Shown here: piece after piece, positions 1 to 7,205 of the stretch
Numbering within the stretch: the stretch's first letter is position 1
How the letters are laid out: each line of letters begins with the position of its first letter
NCBI GenBank assembly: GCA_017857855.1
Contig: JAFMCI010000014.1
Location: 1 to 43,689, forward strand
Length of the DNA stretch: 43,689 nt
From: Bacteroidia bacterium
GTDB lineage: Bacteria; Bacteroidota; Bacteroidia; NS11-12g; UBA9320
Direction: 5' to 3'
The notes under the pieces: model-generated
What the model was told of the DNA's origin: nothing
The model's input: the letters and a program-made list of their open reading frames with translations, nothing else
Databases searched by the model: none
Position numbers and translations under genes: made by a program

Positions 1-441
1 TATCATCCTGATTTTTATTTGGATGATGATGAAAAGTATGCAGAAGCCTTACATGTTTCGAGCATCAATAATAAAGCCTACAAGCAACTTAAAACGCTTG
101 AAGGACGGGTAGCGCATATTTTGCGAGAAAATGGATTACTGGAAGCTCAGGAAAATAAATTATCGCAGGATTTCCTAATTCAAATGATGGATATTAATGA
201 AGCCATCATGGAATTAAAAATGGAACCCAATGAACAGAAAGTCGAGGAAATAGGTTTAGAAGTGAATAGTTTTGAAGAAGAGCTCAGTCAAACGCTATCA
301 AGTCTAGCTCAACAGGCTGACCAAGAACTCGGTAATGACAAGGCAAGGAGAGAAAGTATAGAAAAAATAAAAGATATTTACCTAAAACAAAAGTATCTGT
401 TGCGTATAAAAGAAAGTCTGAATACTTTCGCAGCGCTTTAA
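1..441 (+). CDS. hscB: Fe-S protein assembly co-chaperone HscB, 5' truncated by window edge
   Basis: The reading frame is open from base 1 and begins YHPDFY, which contains the HPD tripeptide of a J domain. The true start therefore lies before the window. The rest (LHVSSINNKAYKQLKTLEGR, then a helical region with NKLSQDFLIQMMDINEAI) matches the end of the HscB J domain followed by the C-terminal three-helix domain that binds the scaffold IscU. HscB stimulates the Hsp70 HscA during transfer of Fe-S clusters from IscU in the cytoplasm. About 146 residues are present, against roughly 170 for the family. A 7-bp inverted repeat (435-450) overlaps the stop codon, but it has only a weak T-run. The next gene, a tRNA, starts 20 bp later. 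Confidence 0.86.
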   Translation, partial: YHPDFYLDDDEKYAEALHVSSINNKAYKQLKTLEGRVAHILRENGLLEAQENKLSQDFLIQMMDINEAIMELKMEPNEQKVEEIGLEVNSFEEELSQTLSSLAQQADQELGNDKARRESIEKIKDIYLKQKYLLRIKESLNTFAAL

Positions 442-460
442 GTTTAAAGCAAAATTTTCT

Positions 461-542
461 GCCCGGATGGCGGAATTGGTAGACGCGTCGGTCTCAAACA
501 CCGATGCCGCAAGGCGTGCCGGTTCGACCCCGGCTCCGGGTA
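461..542 (+). tRNA. tRNA-Leu (anticodon CAA)
   Basis: A full class II tRNA fold can be drawn. The acceptor stem is 461-467 with 535-541, closed by a G-U pair. The anticodon stem is 488-492 with 500-504, around the 7-nt loop CTCAAAC with anticodon CAA at 495-497. There is a long variable arm (505-517) and a T stem 518-522/530-534 with loop TTCGACC. The discriminator base is A542. CCA is not encoded. The long variable arm plus CAA identifies a leucine tRNA reading UUG. Confidence 0.95.
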
Positions 543-548
543 CACATA

Positions 549-579
549 AGAGAGTCTTATTCTAAGGCTCTCTTTTTTT
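549..579 (+). terminator. Rho-independent terminator after tRNA-Leu
   Basis: An 11-bp stem (549-559 with 563-573, one G-T pair, 3-nt loop) is followed by an uninterrupted T-tract to 579. It ends transcription of the tRNA and possibly hscB. The opposite orientation has no T-tract, so it should not serve the minus-strand gene that ends at 619. Confidence 0.85.
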
Positions 580-618
580 ATACCTTTTAATCTGATGTTT
601 GTAGGTTAAAACTTATCT

Positions 619-1755
619 TCAATTTTTAGTTGAACGGAAATGAAAGTTAGAATACCAGGTTTTAAGTTTTTTTAGCCATTTCTGGGTAAAAGTATTGCTA
701 CTATCTGTATCTTGATAATTTTTATTTCCAATTAAAAGTGCGATGGGCTTAAGTTCTTCATAAGATTCGCATACAACCATAAGCATTGCAGCAAAGGGTA
801 AAAATAATATCATACCCGCAATTCCCCATACAGCGGCTCCAATAATTAAACTTAAAATGGCTGTTAAAGCATTTATATTTATGCTTCCTCCCACAATTTT
901 AGGACTCAAAAAGTTGTCTGAAATTAATTGTACTGCCCAAAAAAGAATTGCAATTTCTAGAGGCATCCAAACGGAATTGTAAGAAATAAATGCATACAAT
1001 GTTGGAATAATTGCTCCTGAAACGGTACCTACATAAGGAATAATGGCCAATACAGCGCCTAAAAACCCGAAAAGAAAGGGATTATCTATGCCGATTATTA
1101 ATAATCCAATGCTATTTGCTACACCAATTACAACAATCAGAATGATCATCCCGAACAAATATTTTTGCCCTACTTGTTTTACCGATTGAAACATGGTTGC
1201 GACTTTTTCTTGCTTGTCTTCAGGATAAAAGCTGGTAAATGCAGTTAGTAATCCTTTTCTGTAAATTAGAATAAGAAAAGTGAAAATTATGGTTGCTAGC
1301 ATTCCGGCAAGAAATGTGGCCGTGCTACTAAAAGTTTGCCTTACCAACGCACCGGAGGATTGACCTACCCAATCTTTAAGAAGTTCGATAAGTTCGTTCT
1401 TTTTTAGATTATGAACAAAGTTCAAGTTATCGTTTATGTACAATGTAGCTTCGGCAAAAACGTGCAATATTTTGCCTTGAAAATTAGAAAATTCTTTAGT
1501 TATTTTGATAAGCTGGGTAGAAAACAAGAAAATACTTCCACCTATGGTTACAAGTACGATGACAATGGATGTAAATGCAGCAAGTATTTTATTTACTCCC
1601 CATGACTCTAGTTTTTTTACTAGAGGATAAAGTATAAGCGATAATAGAAAGGCAAAGCTAAGTGGGATTAGTATGGACTGAGCTAAAAATAGGATGGCAA
1701 ATAGGGAAACAACAGTGGCGATTGCGAAAAATATTTTTTGAAATGATAAATGCAT
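619..1755 (-). CDS. AI-2E family transporter (PerM/YdiK-like membrane protein)
   Basis: This 378-aa polytopic membrane protein has the layout of the AI-2E exporter family: two N-terminal transmembrane helices (about residues 8-45), one near 60-80, a polar stretch (about 85-145), then a cluster of hydrophobic segments from 150 to 335. The family segments LGAVLAIIPYVGTVSGAIIP and the later NNFLSP-like DNFLSPKIVGG are visible. Length is typical. Members have been linked to export of autoinducer-2 and to Na+/H+ exchange, so the substrate cannot be assigned. The gene is last in a minus-strand run, 14 bp after the hypothetical gene at 1770-2153. The charged C-terminal tail is cytoplasmic by inference. 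Confidence 0.85.
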   Translation of the reverse strand: MHLSFQKIFFAIATVVSLFAILFLAQSILIPLSFAFLLSLILYPLVKKLESWGVNKILAAFTSIVIVLVTIGGSIFLFSTQLIKITKEFSNFQGKILHVFAEATLYINDNLNFVHNLKKNELIELLKDWVGQSSGALVRQTFSSTATFLAGMLATIIFTFLILIYRKGLLTAFTSFYPEDKQEKVATMFQSVKQVGQKYLFGMIILIVVIGVANSIGLLIIGIDNPFLFGFLGAVLAIIPYVGTVSGAIIPTLYAFISYNSVWMPLEIAILFWAVQLISDNFLSPKIVGGSININALTAILSLIIGAAVWGIAGMILFLPFAAMLMVVCESYEELKPIALLIGNKNYQDTDSSNTFTQKWLKKLKTWYSNFHFRSTKN

Positions 1756-1769
1756 TTTTTAATACGCTA

Positions 1770-2153
1770 TTACTTTTTAATTGATTTTGTGAGCATATTG
1801 AACAATTGTTTACCTACCATTTTTATTCTTTCAGAATGATTGGAAACGACATTAGTGACTCCAATTTGAAACAATACGCCAGCTATGTTTTTTATCGGAT
1901 TCATGGTTTTCCCAACAATTACTTTTTTAGTTAAATACCCTGTCGCAAATCCTATAATACTATCTTCAATACCGTCTGTAATATCTGGAGTTTTAGCTAT
2001 ATCTCTAAGTGTATCTTTAATGAAATTGATGGGCTTTAAACTTTCGTACGTAACGTAAAATTGCTCTTTAAGTATATTCAATTGTAAAGCTTGCTTTTCT
2101 TCTAAAAGCTGAATTGTATCAACTAAATTATCGCTTGTTTTTTTTTCTTTCAT
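1770..2153 (-). CDS. Hypothetical protein in YtxH/holin-X/AI-2E cluster
   Basis: I do not recognise this 127-aa protein. It begins with a charged, probably helical region (residues 1-35, rich in K, E, L and Q). A moderately hydrophobic segment around 65-100 contains small residues (IIGFATGYL, IAGVLFQIGVTNVV). The tail is basic and ends KSIKK. One or two amphipathic or membrane-associated helices seem likely, and there is no signal peptide. It lies 5 bp after the holin-X-like gene and 14 bp before the transporter, so all are probably co-transcribed. The context suggests a membrane or stress-related accessory protein, which is inference only. Confidence 0.75.
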   Translation of the reverse strand: MKEKKTSDNLVDTIQLLEEKQALQLNILKEQFYVTYESLKPINFIKDTLRDIAKTPDITDGIEDSIIGFATGYLTKKVIVGKTMNPIKNIAGVLFQIGVTNVVSNHSERIKMVGKQLFNMLTKSIKK

Positions 2154-2158
2154 ATCTA

Positions 2159-2503
2159 TTATTGTTCAAATAGAATTGAGATAATTCCCTTGCGGACTGG
2201 TATTTTAATCCAACTATTTTTAAAGAAATAGAGTAGAATAGCAATAATGGTATAAAAACCTCCAACGCTAAAAAAACCAAAATAGATGTTGTGCAACAAC
2301 TTACCAACCCATAAGGCTACTCCGATATTAATAGTTAAGCTTGCCAAAGCAATAGCCACTAATAATGCCATTTGAGCAACTAAAGTAGAAAGCACCTCTG
2401 CGGTTTTACTGATTGCTTTTAGCCTAATTACTTCTAGCGTTGTTTTGCTGTAATCTTCCGCTTTTTCAAAAAGACTCTCTAAAGGTTGTTCGTTGCTGTT
2501 CAT
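2159..2503 (-). CDS. Holin-X/YqjE-like small membrane protein
   Basis: The protein has 114 residues. A charged N-terminal helix (about 1-35, with EDYSKTTLEVIRLKAISKTA) is followed by two transmembrane helices (about 38-65 and 75-100). This matches the phage-holin/YqjE superfamily (Hol_X-type, PF07332), common as a chromosomal partner of YtxH proteins. Despite the family name, nothing indicates phage or lysis. It sits in the inner membrane by prediction, 54 bp after ytxH and 5 bp before the next gene. Its cellular role is not known. Confidence 0.7.
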   Translation of the reverse strand: MNSNEQPLESLFEKAEDYSKTTLEVIRLKAISKTAEVLSTLVAQMALLVAIALASLTINIGVALWVGKLLHNIYFGFFSVGGFYTIIAILLYFFKNSWIKIPVRKGIISILFEQ

Positions 2504-2557
2504 AAATTAAATTTAACAGATTAGCCATTAGGCTTTTGTAAGCAATTTTTACTTAAG

Positions 2558-2821
2558 CTATACATCATTTACGGTTTCATCGAATTTCACCTTTGTATTC
2601 GTAATTAGCTTGTCGGTGTCTTCTATAACTTGCTCGTACTTGTCAGTGAGACGGTTGGCCATTTCGTCAAACTCTTGTTTTAGACTGGTTGTTAAATCTT
2701 CTCCTTTTTTGGCAATTTTTTTCCTTGTTTTAGAACCTTTATTTGGGGCGAATAAAATTCCTAACGCGGCTCCGGCTGCAAGGCCAGCTAATAAACCTAA
2801 TGCTAATTTTCCTGTACTCAT
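2558..2821 (-). CDS. YtxH domain-containing protein
   Basis: This 87-aa protein starts with one glycine/alanine-rich transmembrane segment (LALGLLAGLAAGAALGILFA) followed at once by the conserved APNKGSKTRKKI motif. An amphipathic, probably coiled helical tail runs to the end. This is the classical YtxH layout (PF12732), related to the general-stress protein YtxH of Bacillus. It is first in the minus-strand cluster that runs to base 619. A 7/8 match to the Bacteroidota -7 box (TACATTTA, about 23 nt before the ATG) could be its promoter, but no clear -33 element is seen. Confidence 0.85.
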   Translation of the reverse strand: MSTGKLALGLLAGLAAGAALGILFAPNKGSKTRKKIAKKGEDLTTSLKQEFDEMANRLTDKYEQVIEDTDKLITNTKVKFDETVNDV

Positions 2822-3254
2822 GATTTTTTTATTTTATACGGTTAAATGTATTTGTTTGCTGATATTATACGACGTCTTAAAGCAATACTAATGAGTGAGT
2901 AAATTATGCTTTCTTTATTGCAAGTAAAAAATCAGGTTGCTAACCAATTATTACTACTGTAATAAGTTGAGTTTTTTTCTCATCTTTAATTATCGTTTAA
3001 TACAGCATTTTGTATGGTGTAAAGGTGATATGATATCACCCTTAATGTATTACATAATTGAGGAAAAGAGTTGTATTATTCCCGTTTTCAAGTATTGGAT
3101 AGGGTGTATGGCCACATTTTTATTATTACAACTTATCGTTTTTTTGATTGCAAAAAAAATACATTATTTGAGCTGTGATACCAACTTACTTGTGGCTCAT
3201 TAAAAAGGGAATGCCTTATGTTTTTACTAAATGGTAGAAGTAAACTAGGTCAGA
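2822..3254. other. 433-bp AT-rich intergenic region with one palindrome
   Basis: No convincing gene is visible. The open frame at 2937-3203 begins with TTG, has odd composition and no family resemblance. The stretch probably holds the promoter of the ytxH cluster at its left end. A near-perfect dyad, GGTGATAT-G-ATATCACC (3024-3040), is the only clear structure. It has no T-tract on the plus strand and only a short one on the minus strand, so it may be an operator rather than a terminator. Confidence 0.5.
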
Positions 3255-4202
3255 TTATCTGACACTAGCTCTAAGAAGCCTGTCGTTTATAGCTCGGCCA
3301 ATGCCTTCATTTTTGCATCTTTCAGCCAAAATAAACTCACTGTTATCCTCATCAGCTAAATGCATTGTTTCAAAAAGATTATTGGCTATTTCACTTAAAT
3401 TATAATCGCTCGAAAGCAGGTAAGGAATTTGATTTTCTGTTGTTTCTATTTTATTAAAGAGCAATACAGAAACTTTTTCGGTTTGGTATCTTAGTAAAGC
3501 ATCCTGCATGTCATCCACCAAAAAAAGTGGTTTTTGAGTAGCATAGTGTTTTTTTAGTTGCCCAGGGGCCGTTATTTTTTCATCTGCTTGGGTACACACA
3601 TTTACGCCAAGTTCTGCTTCAATTTGTTCTTTGCTGATGCCGCCTTCTCTAAGCAAGGTGACTTGGTTTTCTATTACCGAAACAATGGTGCTTTCAACAC
3701 CCACATCACATTTTCCACCATCTAAAATGTAGCTAACAGTATCTCCAAGACTTTGGTCTACGCGTCTAGCATTAGTTGGGCTTACGGTGTTAGAAATATT
3801 GGCACTAGGAGCAGCGAGTGGAAAGTTTAATAAACTGAGCAGCTGCAGGGTAAGTGGGTGCTTAGGAACACGCAAAGCTACATTGGGCAACCCGGCTGTC
3901 ACTAAATCTGGTACAGCATCATTTTTTGGCATTAAAATAGTCAATGAACCTGGCCAAAATGCTTCTGCTAATTGTCGCGCAAGCGGAGAAAATTCAGTTA
4001 CATATTTTAAGACTTCATCTGTGTTAGCTATGTGTACTATTAGCGGATTAAAACTTGGCCGTTGCTTAGCATTATATATTTTAGAAACAGCAGAAGCGTC
4101 TAAAGCATTTGCTGCTAATCCATAAACGGTCTCTGTTGGGATAGCTACAAGTTCGCCTGCTAGCAGTAGATTAGCAGCTTTCGACACGTCAGTGCCTATC
4201 AT
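3255..4202 (-). CDS. tsaC: Threonylcarbamoyl-AMP synthase (Sua5/TsaC)
   Basis: The enzyme makes L-threonylcarbamoyladenylate from threonine, bicarbonate and ATP. This is the first step of the t6A37 modification of tRNAs that read ANN codons. The YrdC domain covers about residues 1-200, with PTETVYGL (22-29), K46-x-R48 and PLAAPSANISNT. A C-terminal extension of about 110 residues makes this the long Sua5 form rather than the short TsaC form. Its ATG overlaps the stop of the upstream response regulator by 4 bp (ATGA), so the two are translationally coupled. There is no functional reason known for this pairing. Confidence 0.92.
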   Translation of the reverse strand: MIGTDVSKAANLLLAGELVAIPTETVYGLAANALDASAVSKIYNAKQRPSFNPLIVHIANTDEVLKYVTEFSPLARQLAEAFWPGSLTILMPKNDAVPDLVTAGLPNVALRVPKHPLTLQLLSLLNFPLAAPSANISNTVSPTNARRVDQSLGDTVSYILDGGKCDVGVESTIVSVIENQVTLLREGGISKEQIEAELGVNVCTQADEKITAPGQLKKHYATQKPLFLVDDMQDALLRYQTEKVSVLLFNKIETTENQIPYLLSSDYNLSEIANNLFETMHLADEDNSEFILAERCKNEGIGRAINDRLLRASVR

Positions 4203-5560
4203 TTTTTGTCTCTTGCCAGGTCAAACTTTTCAATTTTGTTGTAAAGATGACTTCGTTGTATGTCAATTTCAGTAGCTGTTTTAGCTACGTTCCAATTGTT
4301 CTTCTTTAGCTTGGCATCGATAAACATTTTTTCTGCATAATCTTTGAACTCTTGGAATTTTGAGAATTCATTAATAGCATCCATTGTGCCTGGTTTTTTC
4401 TTACCATTGTTTGCATAGAGCTGCACATTCTCTTCTGTAATTTTATGATCACATAAGATAATTAAACGCTCAACAATATTCCTTAATTCTCTAATATTTC
4501 CACTCCAATAGATGTTTTTAAGCGCATCGATAGCTCCTGCCGTAAATTGTTTTTTATGGATGCCGTTATCCTCGCAAATCTCTTCCATAAATTTCTCAGC
4601 AAGAGATGGGATATCTGTTACACGCTCATTAAGTGAAGGAACGTGGATTACAATCACAGAAATACGATGATATAAATCTTCTCTAAAATTTCCATCCGCA
4701 ATTTCTTGCATTAAATCTTTGTTTGTAGCTGCGATAATTCTAACGTTTACATCGATATCTTTTTCGCCACCAACACGGCTAACCTTGTTTTCTTGAAGCG
4801 CTCTTAATACTTTAGCTTGTGCTGAAAGGCTCATGTCTCCAATTTCGTCTAAAAATAAGGTTCCGCCATTCGCTTTTTCAAATTTGCCTAGCTTTTGTTT
4901 AATTGCGGATGTAAAGGATCCTTTCTCATGGCCAAATAGTTCACTTTCTATTAGTTCGCCTGGTATAGCAGCACAGTTTACTTCGATTAAAGGTTTGTCT
5001 GCACGATTACTTTTTTCATGAATCCAACGTGCAACTAGCTCTTTGCCAGTTCCGTTTTCCCCTGTTATTAAAACCCTAGCATCCGTTGGAGCAACTTTTT
5101 CAATTGTCTTTTTAATTTTTTTAATGCTTGGAGAGTCCCCAACTATCTCTCTTGTTTTTGTGATTTGTCTTTTGAGAACCTTGGTCTCAATTACTAAACT
5201 ATTTCTATCAACAGCATTTCTTACGGTGATAAGAAGCTTATTTAAATCAGGTGGTTTATTGATGAAATCAAATGCTCCTTTTTTAGTTGCTTCAACAGCT
5301 GTTTCAGTGGTACCGTGCCCTGAAATCATTATAAACGGTAGCTCAGGTGCAATTTCTTTTGCTTTTTCTAGCAGTTCTAAGCCATCTAGTTTAGGCATTT
5401 TAATGTCTGCTAAAACTGCATCATAGTTAAATTTTTTGATAAGACTAAGTGCTTTATCTCCATCTTCGGCCTCTTCTATTTCGTATCCTTCATACTCTAA
5501 GATTTCTCTTAACGTTTCCCTGATGCTTTGTTCATCGTCTACAATTAGAATTCTTGCCAT
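4199..5560 (-). CDS. Sigma-54-dependent response regulator (NtrC/AtoC family)
   Basis: This 453-aa regulator has three domains. The receiver domain (1-120) has the acidic pair D8-D9, phospho-acceptor D52 and K102. The AAA+ domain has Walker A GENGTGKE at 167-174 and Walker B GGTLFLDEIGD at 232-242. A Fis-type helix-turn-helix lies at about 415-445. The sigma-54 contact loop reads GSFTSA (214-219) instead of GAFTGA, keeping the key Phe and Thr. When phosphorylated it should activate promoters used by RpoN. No histidine kinase is adjacent, so it is an orphan here. It starts 45 bp downstream of the rnpB 3' end with no TAnnTTTG box between. Read-through from rnpB or a different promoter type is possible. 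Confidence 0.93.
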   Translation of the reverse strand: MARILIVDDEQSIRETLREILEYEGYEIEEAEDGDKALSLIKKFNYDAVLADIKMPKLDGLELLEKAKEIAPELPFIMISGHGTTETAVEATKKGAFDFINKPPDLNKLLITVRNAVDRNSLVIETKVLKRQITKTREIVGDSPSIKKIKKTIEKVAPTDARVLITGENGTGKELVARWIHEKSNRADKPLIEVNCAAIPGELIESELFGHEKGSFTSAIKQKLGKFEKANGGTLFLDEIGDMSLSAQAKVLRALQENKVSRVGGEKDIDVNVRIIAATNKDLMQEIADGNFREDLYHRISVIVIHVPSLNERVTDIPSLAEKFMEEICEDNGIHKKQFTAGAIDALKNIYWSGNIRELRNIVERLIILCDHKITEENVQLYANNGKKKPGTMDAINEFSKFQEFKDYAEKMFIDAKLKKNNWNVAKTATEIDIQRSHLYNKIEKFDLARDKK

Positions 5561-5605
5561 AACTTGATTTTTGTTAATAATTTTCGTGTTTCTTTAGTAA
5601 AAAAA

Positions 5606-5978
5606 TGCAAAACTATAAGCCGGGTTCTGTACCTCAACTTACATTGAAGTGCTTATCATTTATCTTAGCTACCTACCCTCTGTAGTTTCTAACCAAAGTT
5701 AGAATCGGACGAGCTGCCCTCAACCTACAGTTTACTTGGTATTACAACGTGTAAGGTTTGTACCAAACGAGTGTCACCACTCGAGCGCGTGAGCTCTTGC
5801 CTCACTTTTTCACCCTTACCAAATCAAAACAAGTTTTAATTTGGCGGTTATTTTCTGTTACCCTTTCTGTTACCAACGCATTTCTGCGTTAGTACCCTTT
5901 GTTTCCAAAGGTACACTGCCCTATGTTGCCCGGACTTTCCTCCCCCTGCTTACGCAGACAGCGATAAGCCGTTTTGCA
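5606..5978 (-). ncRNA. rnpB: RNase P RNA (rnpB), bacterial class A
   Basis: Read on the minus strand, the RNA carries the two most conserved RNase P landmarks. GAGGAAAGTCCGGGC (5942-5928) lies near the 5' end, and ACAGAACCCGGCTTA (5630-5616) near the 3' end. The ends pair to form P1: TGCAAAAC at 5978-5971 with GTTTTGCA at 5613-5606, extendable by two weak pairs. Length is about 373 nt. The RNA is the catalytic subunit that trims the 5' ends of pre-tRNAs with the protein RnpA. Seven T residues follow P1 directly and probably act as the terminator. Ends could be off by a few bases. Confidence 0.95.
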
Positions 5979-5981
5979 CTA

Positions 5982-5989
5982 CAAATGTA
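5982..5989 (-). promoter_or_regulatory. -7 promoter box of rnpB
   Basis: TACATTTG fits the Bacteroidota sigma-A -7 consensus TAnnTTTG exactly and ends 2-4 nt before the P1 stem that defines the RNase P RNA 5' end. This calibrates how far the transcription start lies from the box in this genome. No clear -33 TTG is present. Confidence 0.75.
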
Positions 5990-6067
5990 TAGTTTTTTAA
6001 ACGCTTTGAACTAATGCGTCTTATTCACCTGATATAAACAAATAATATTCAAGAAGCCCTAGTTTTA

Positions 6068-7072
6068 CTAATTCTGTAGAAGTATAAATACAGGTAAATG
6101 GTCACTGTAACCATTTAGATATGTATTTCCGCCGTATGTTCTAAGTGGGTAGCCTTCATATTTTCCGGTCTGCAACATCCATGTTTCAGATTTAATAGTA
6201 GCACTGTTATTTTTGAAATGTATAGCGTTGGTGTCCGATAGTAATGTGGAGGAAACCATAATTTGATCCAACATATCCCAAGAATCTCTGTAAAGATAGC
6301 TTCCTTTCCCTGCCTTTTCTATATCACAGAAGGCATTGAAAAATTGACCTTTAGCAGTATTACTTTGGTTGCAACTTACATCAAGTACCTCAGCTATACT
6401 TTTATCGCTAGGCTCGTCATTAAAATCTCCCATTACAATTATTTTGGCATTGGGCTCTGTTTTTAGAATGCTGACTTTTATGTTATTCAATGTTGTAGCC
6501 GCGGCTATTCTTTTAGATTCTGATGCTTCTGATCCTCCACCTCTGCTTGGCCAATGATTAATGATGAAGTGTAGGGTCTCTCCATTAATTACTTTGCCTT
6601 GTACATGTAAAATATCTCGCGTTAGGTCTTTGCAATAGCTTAAGTCAGGCTGATGAGCGGTAAAATGTTCTACGGTGAATATTGATTTTTTGTAAATAAA
6701 TCCAACATCTATACCGCGTTCATCCGGCGAATCTATGTGCACAATAGCGTAGTTTTCCTTCTTTAAACTAGGTTGAGCTATAAGATCTTCTAAAACCTTT
6801 TTATTTTCTACTTCACAAACACCCAGAAAAGTAGGAGCCCCTCCATTAGCTAACTCACCTATGACTTTGGCTAAATTTTTAAGTTTGTTGGTATATCTAA
6901 CCTGGTCCCATTTCTTTTCGCCTTCTGGAGTGAACGGTTCATTTATAGAGCTAGAATCGGGCTCTGTGTCGAATAGATTTTCTAAATTATAAAAAGCTAC
7001 AGATGCTGTTTTAAGCTCTTTTTCGTTGCAAGATACAACAATTGTTAAAATCAAAATAAAATACCATTTCAT
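6068..7072 (-). CDS. Endonuclease/exonuclease/phosphatase family lipoprotein
   Basis: This 334-aa protein starts with a short lipoprotein signal peptide ending in the lipobox VVSC (C15), so it should be membrane-anchored outside the cytoplasm. The remainder has the EEP (DNase I-like) fold: FYNLENLFDT near the start, GVCEVEN (metal-binding Glu), INHWPSRGGG, GDFNDEPSD, and the terminal SDHLPVF with the catalytic Asp-His pair. Such secreted Bacteroidota members act on nucleic acids or phosphoesters. The exact substrate cannot be told. A perfect TAATTTTG box ends 5 nt before the ATG, so its message should be nearly leaderless. It is divergent from glmM. Confidence 0.88.
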   Translation of the reverse strand: MKWYFILILTIVVSCNEKELKTASVAFYNLENLFDTEPDSSSINEPFTPEGEKKWDQVRYTNKLKNLAKVIGELANGGAPTFLGVCEVENKKVLEDLIAQPSLKKENYAIVHIDSPDERGIDVGFIYKKSIFTVEHFTAHQPDLSYCKDLTRDILHVQGKVINGETLHFIINHWPSRGGGSEASESKRIAAATTLNNIKVSILKTEPNAKIIVMGDFNDEPSDKSIAEVLDVSCNQSNTAKGQFFNAFCDIEKAGKGSYLYRDSWDMLDQIMVSSTLLSDTNAIHFKNNSATIKSETWMLQTGKYEGYPLRTYGGNTYLNGYSDHLPVFILLQN

Positions 7073-7077
7073 TAGGT

Positions 7078-7085
7078 CAAAATTA
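7078..7085 (-). promoter_or_regulatory. -7 box directly upstream of the EEP lipoprotein
   Basis: TAATTTTG on the minus strand matches TAnnTTTG in full. Only 5 nt (ACCTA) separate it from the ATG at 7072. No good -33 TTG lies 18-21 nt upstream. Confidence 0.6.
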
Positions 7086-7205
7086 GCTCATTTGAATAAG
7101 TGTCTATGATTAAAAGTATTCCACAGTTAGAGTGGGAATATGTTTTTTGCATTAAAAAGGAGATTAAGGATTAAACAAACGTTTTTTGCAGTTACAATAA
7201 ACGTA

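Noticed and set aside
619-1755. AI-2 quorum-sensing role of the transporter
   Set aside because: The family name covers many substrates. No luxS or AI-2 gene is nearby, so the role is not supported.
2159-2821. Possible prophage remnant, because of the holin-like protein
   Set aside because: Only the small holin-X/YqjE-type membrane protein is present, with YtxH beside it. No other phage gene is seen, and this set is common on chromosomes.
2937-3203. 88-residue open frame with a hydrophobic segment
   Set aside because: TTG start, no promoter, odd composition and no family resemblance. Better explained as AT-rich non-coding DNA.
3255-5560. Pathway link between TsaC and the sigma-54 regulator because of the 4-bp overlap
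   Set aside because: Overlap shows co-translation only. No biological link is known and it may be an accident of gene packing.
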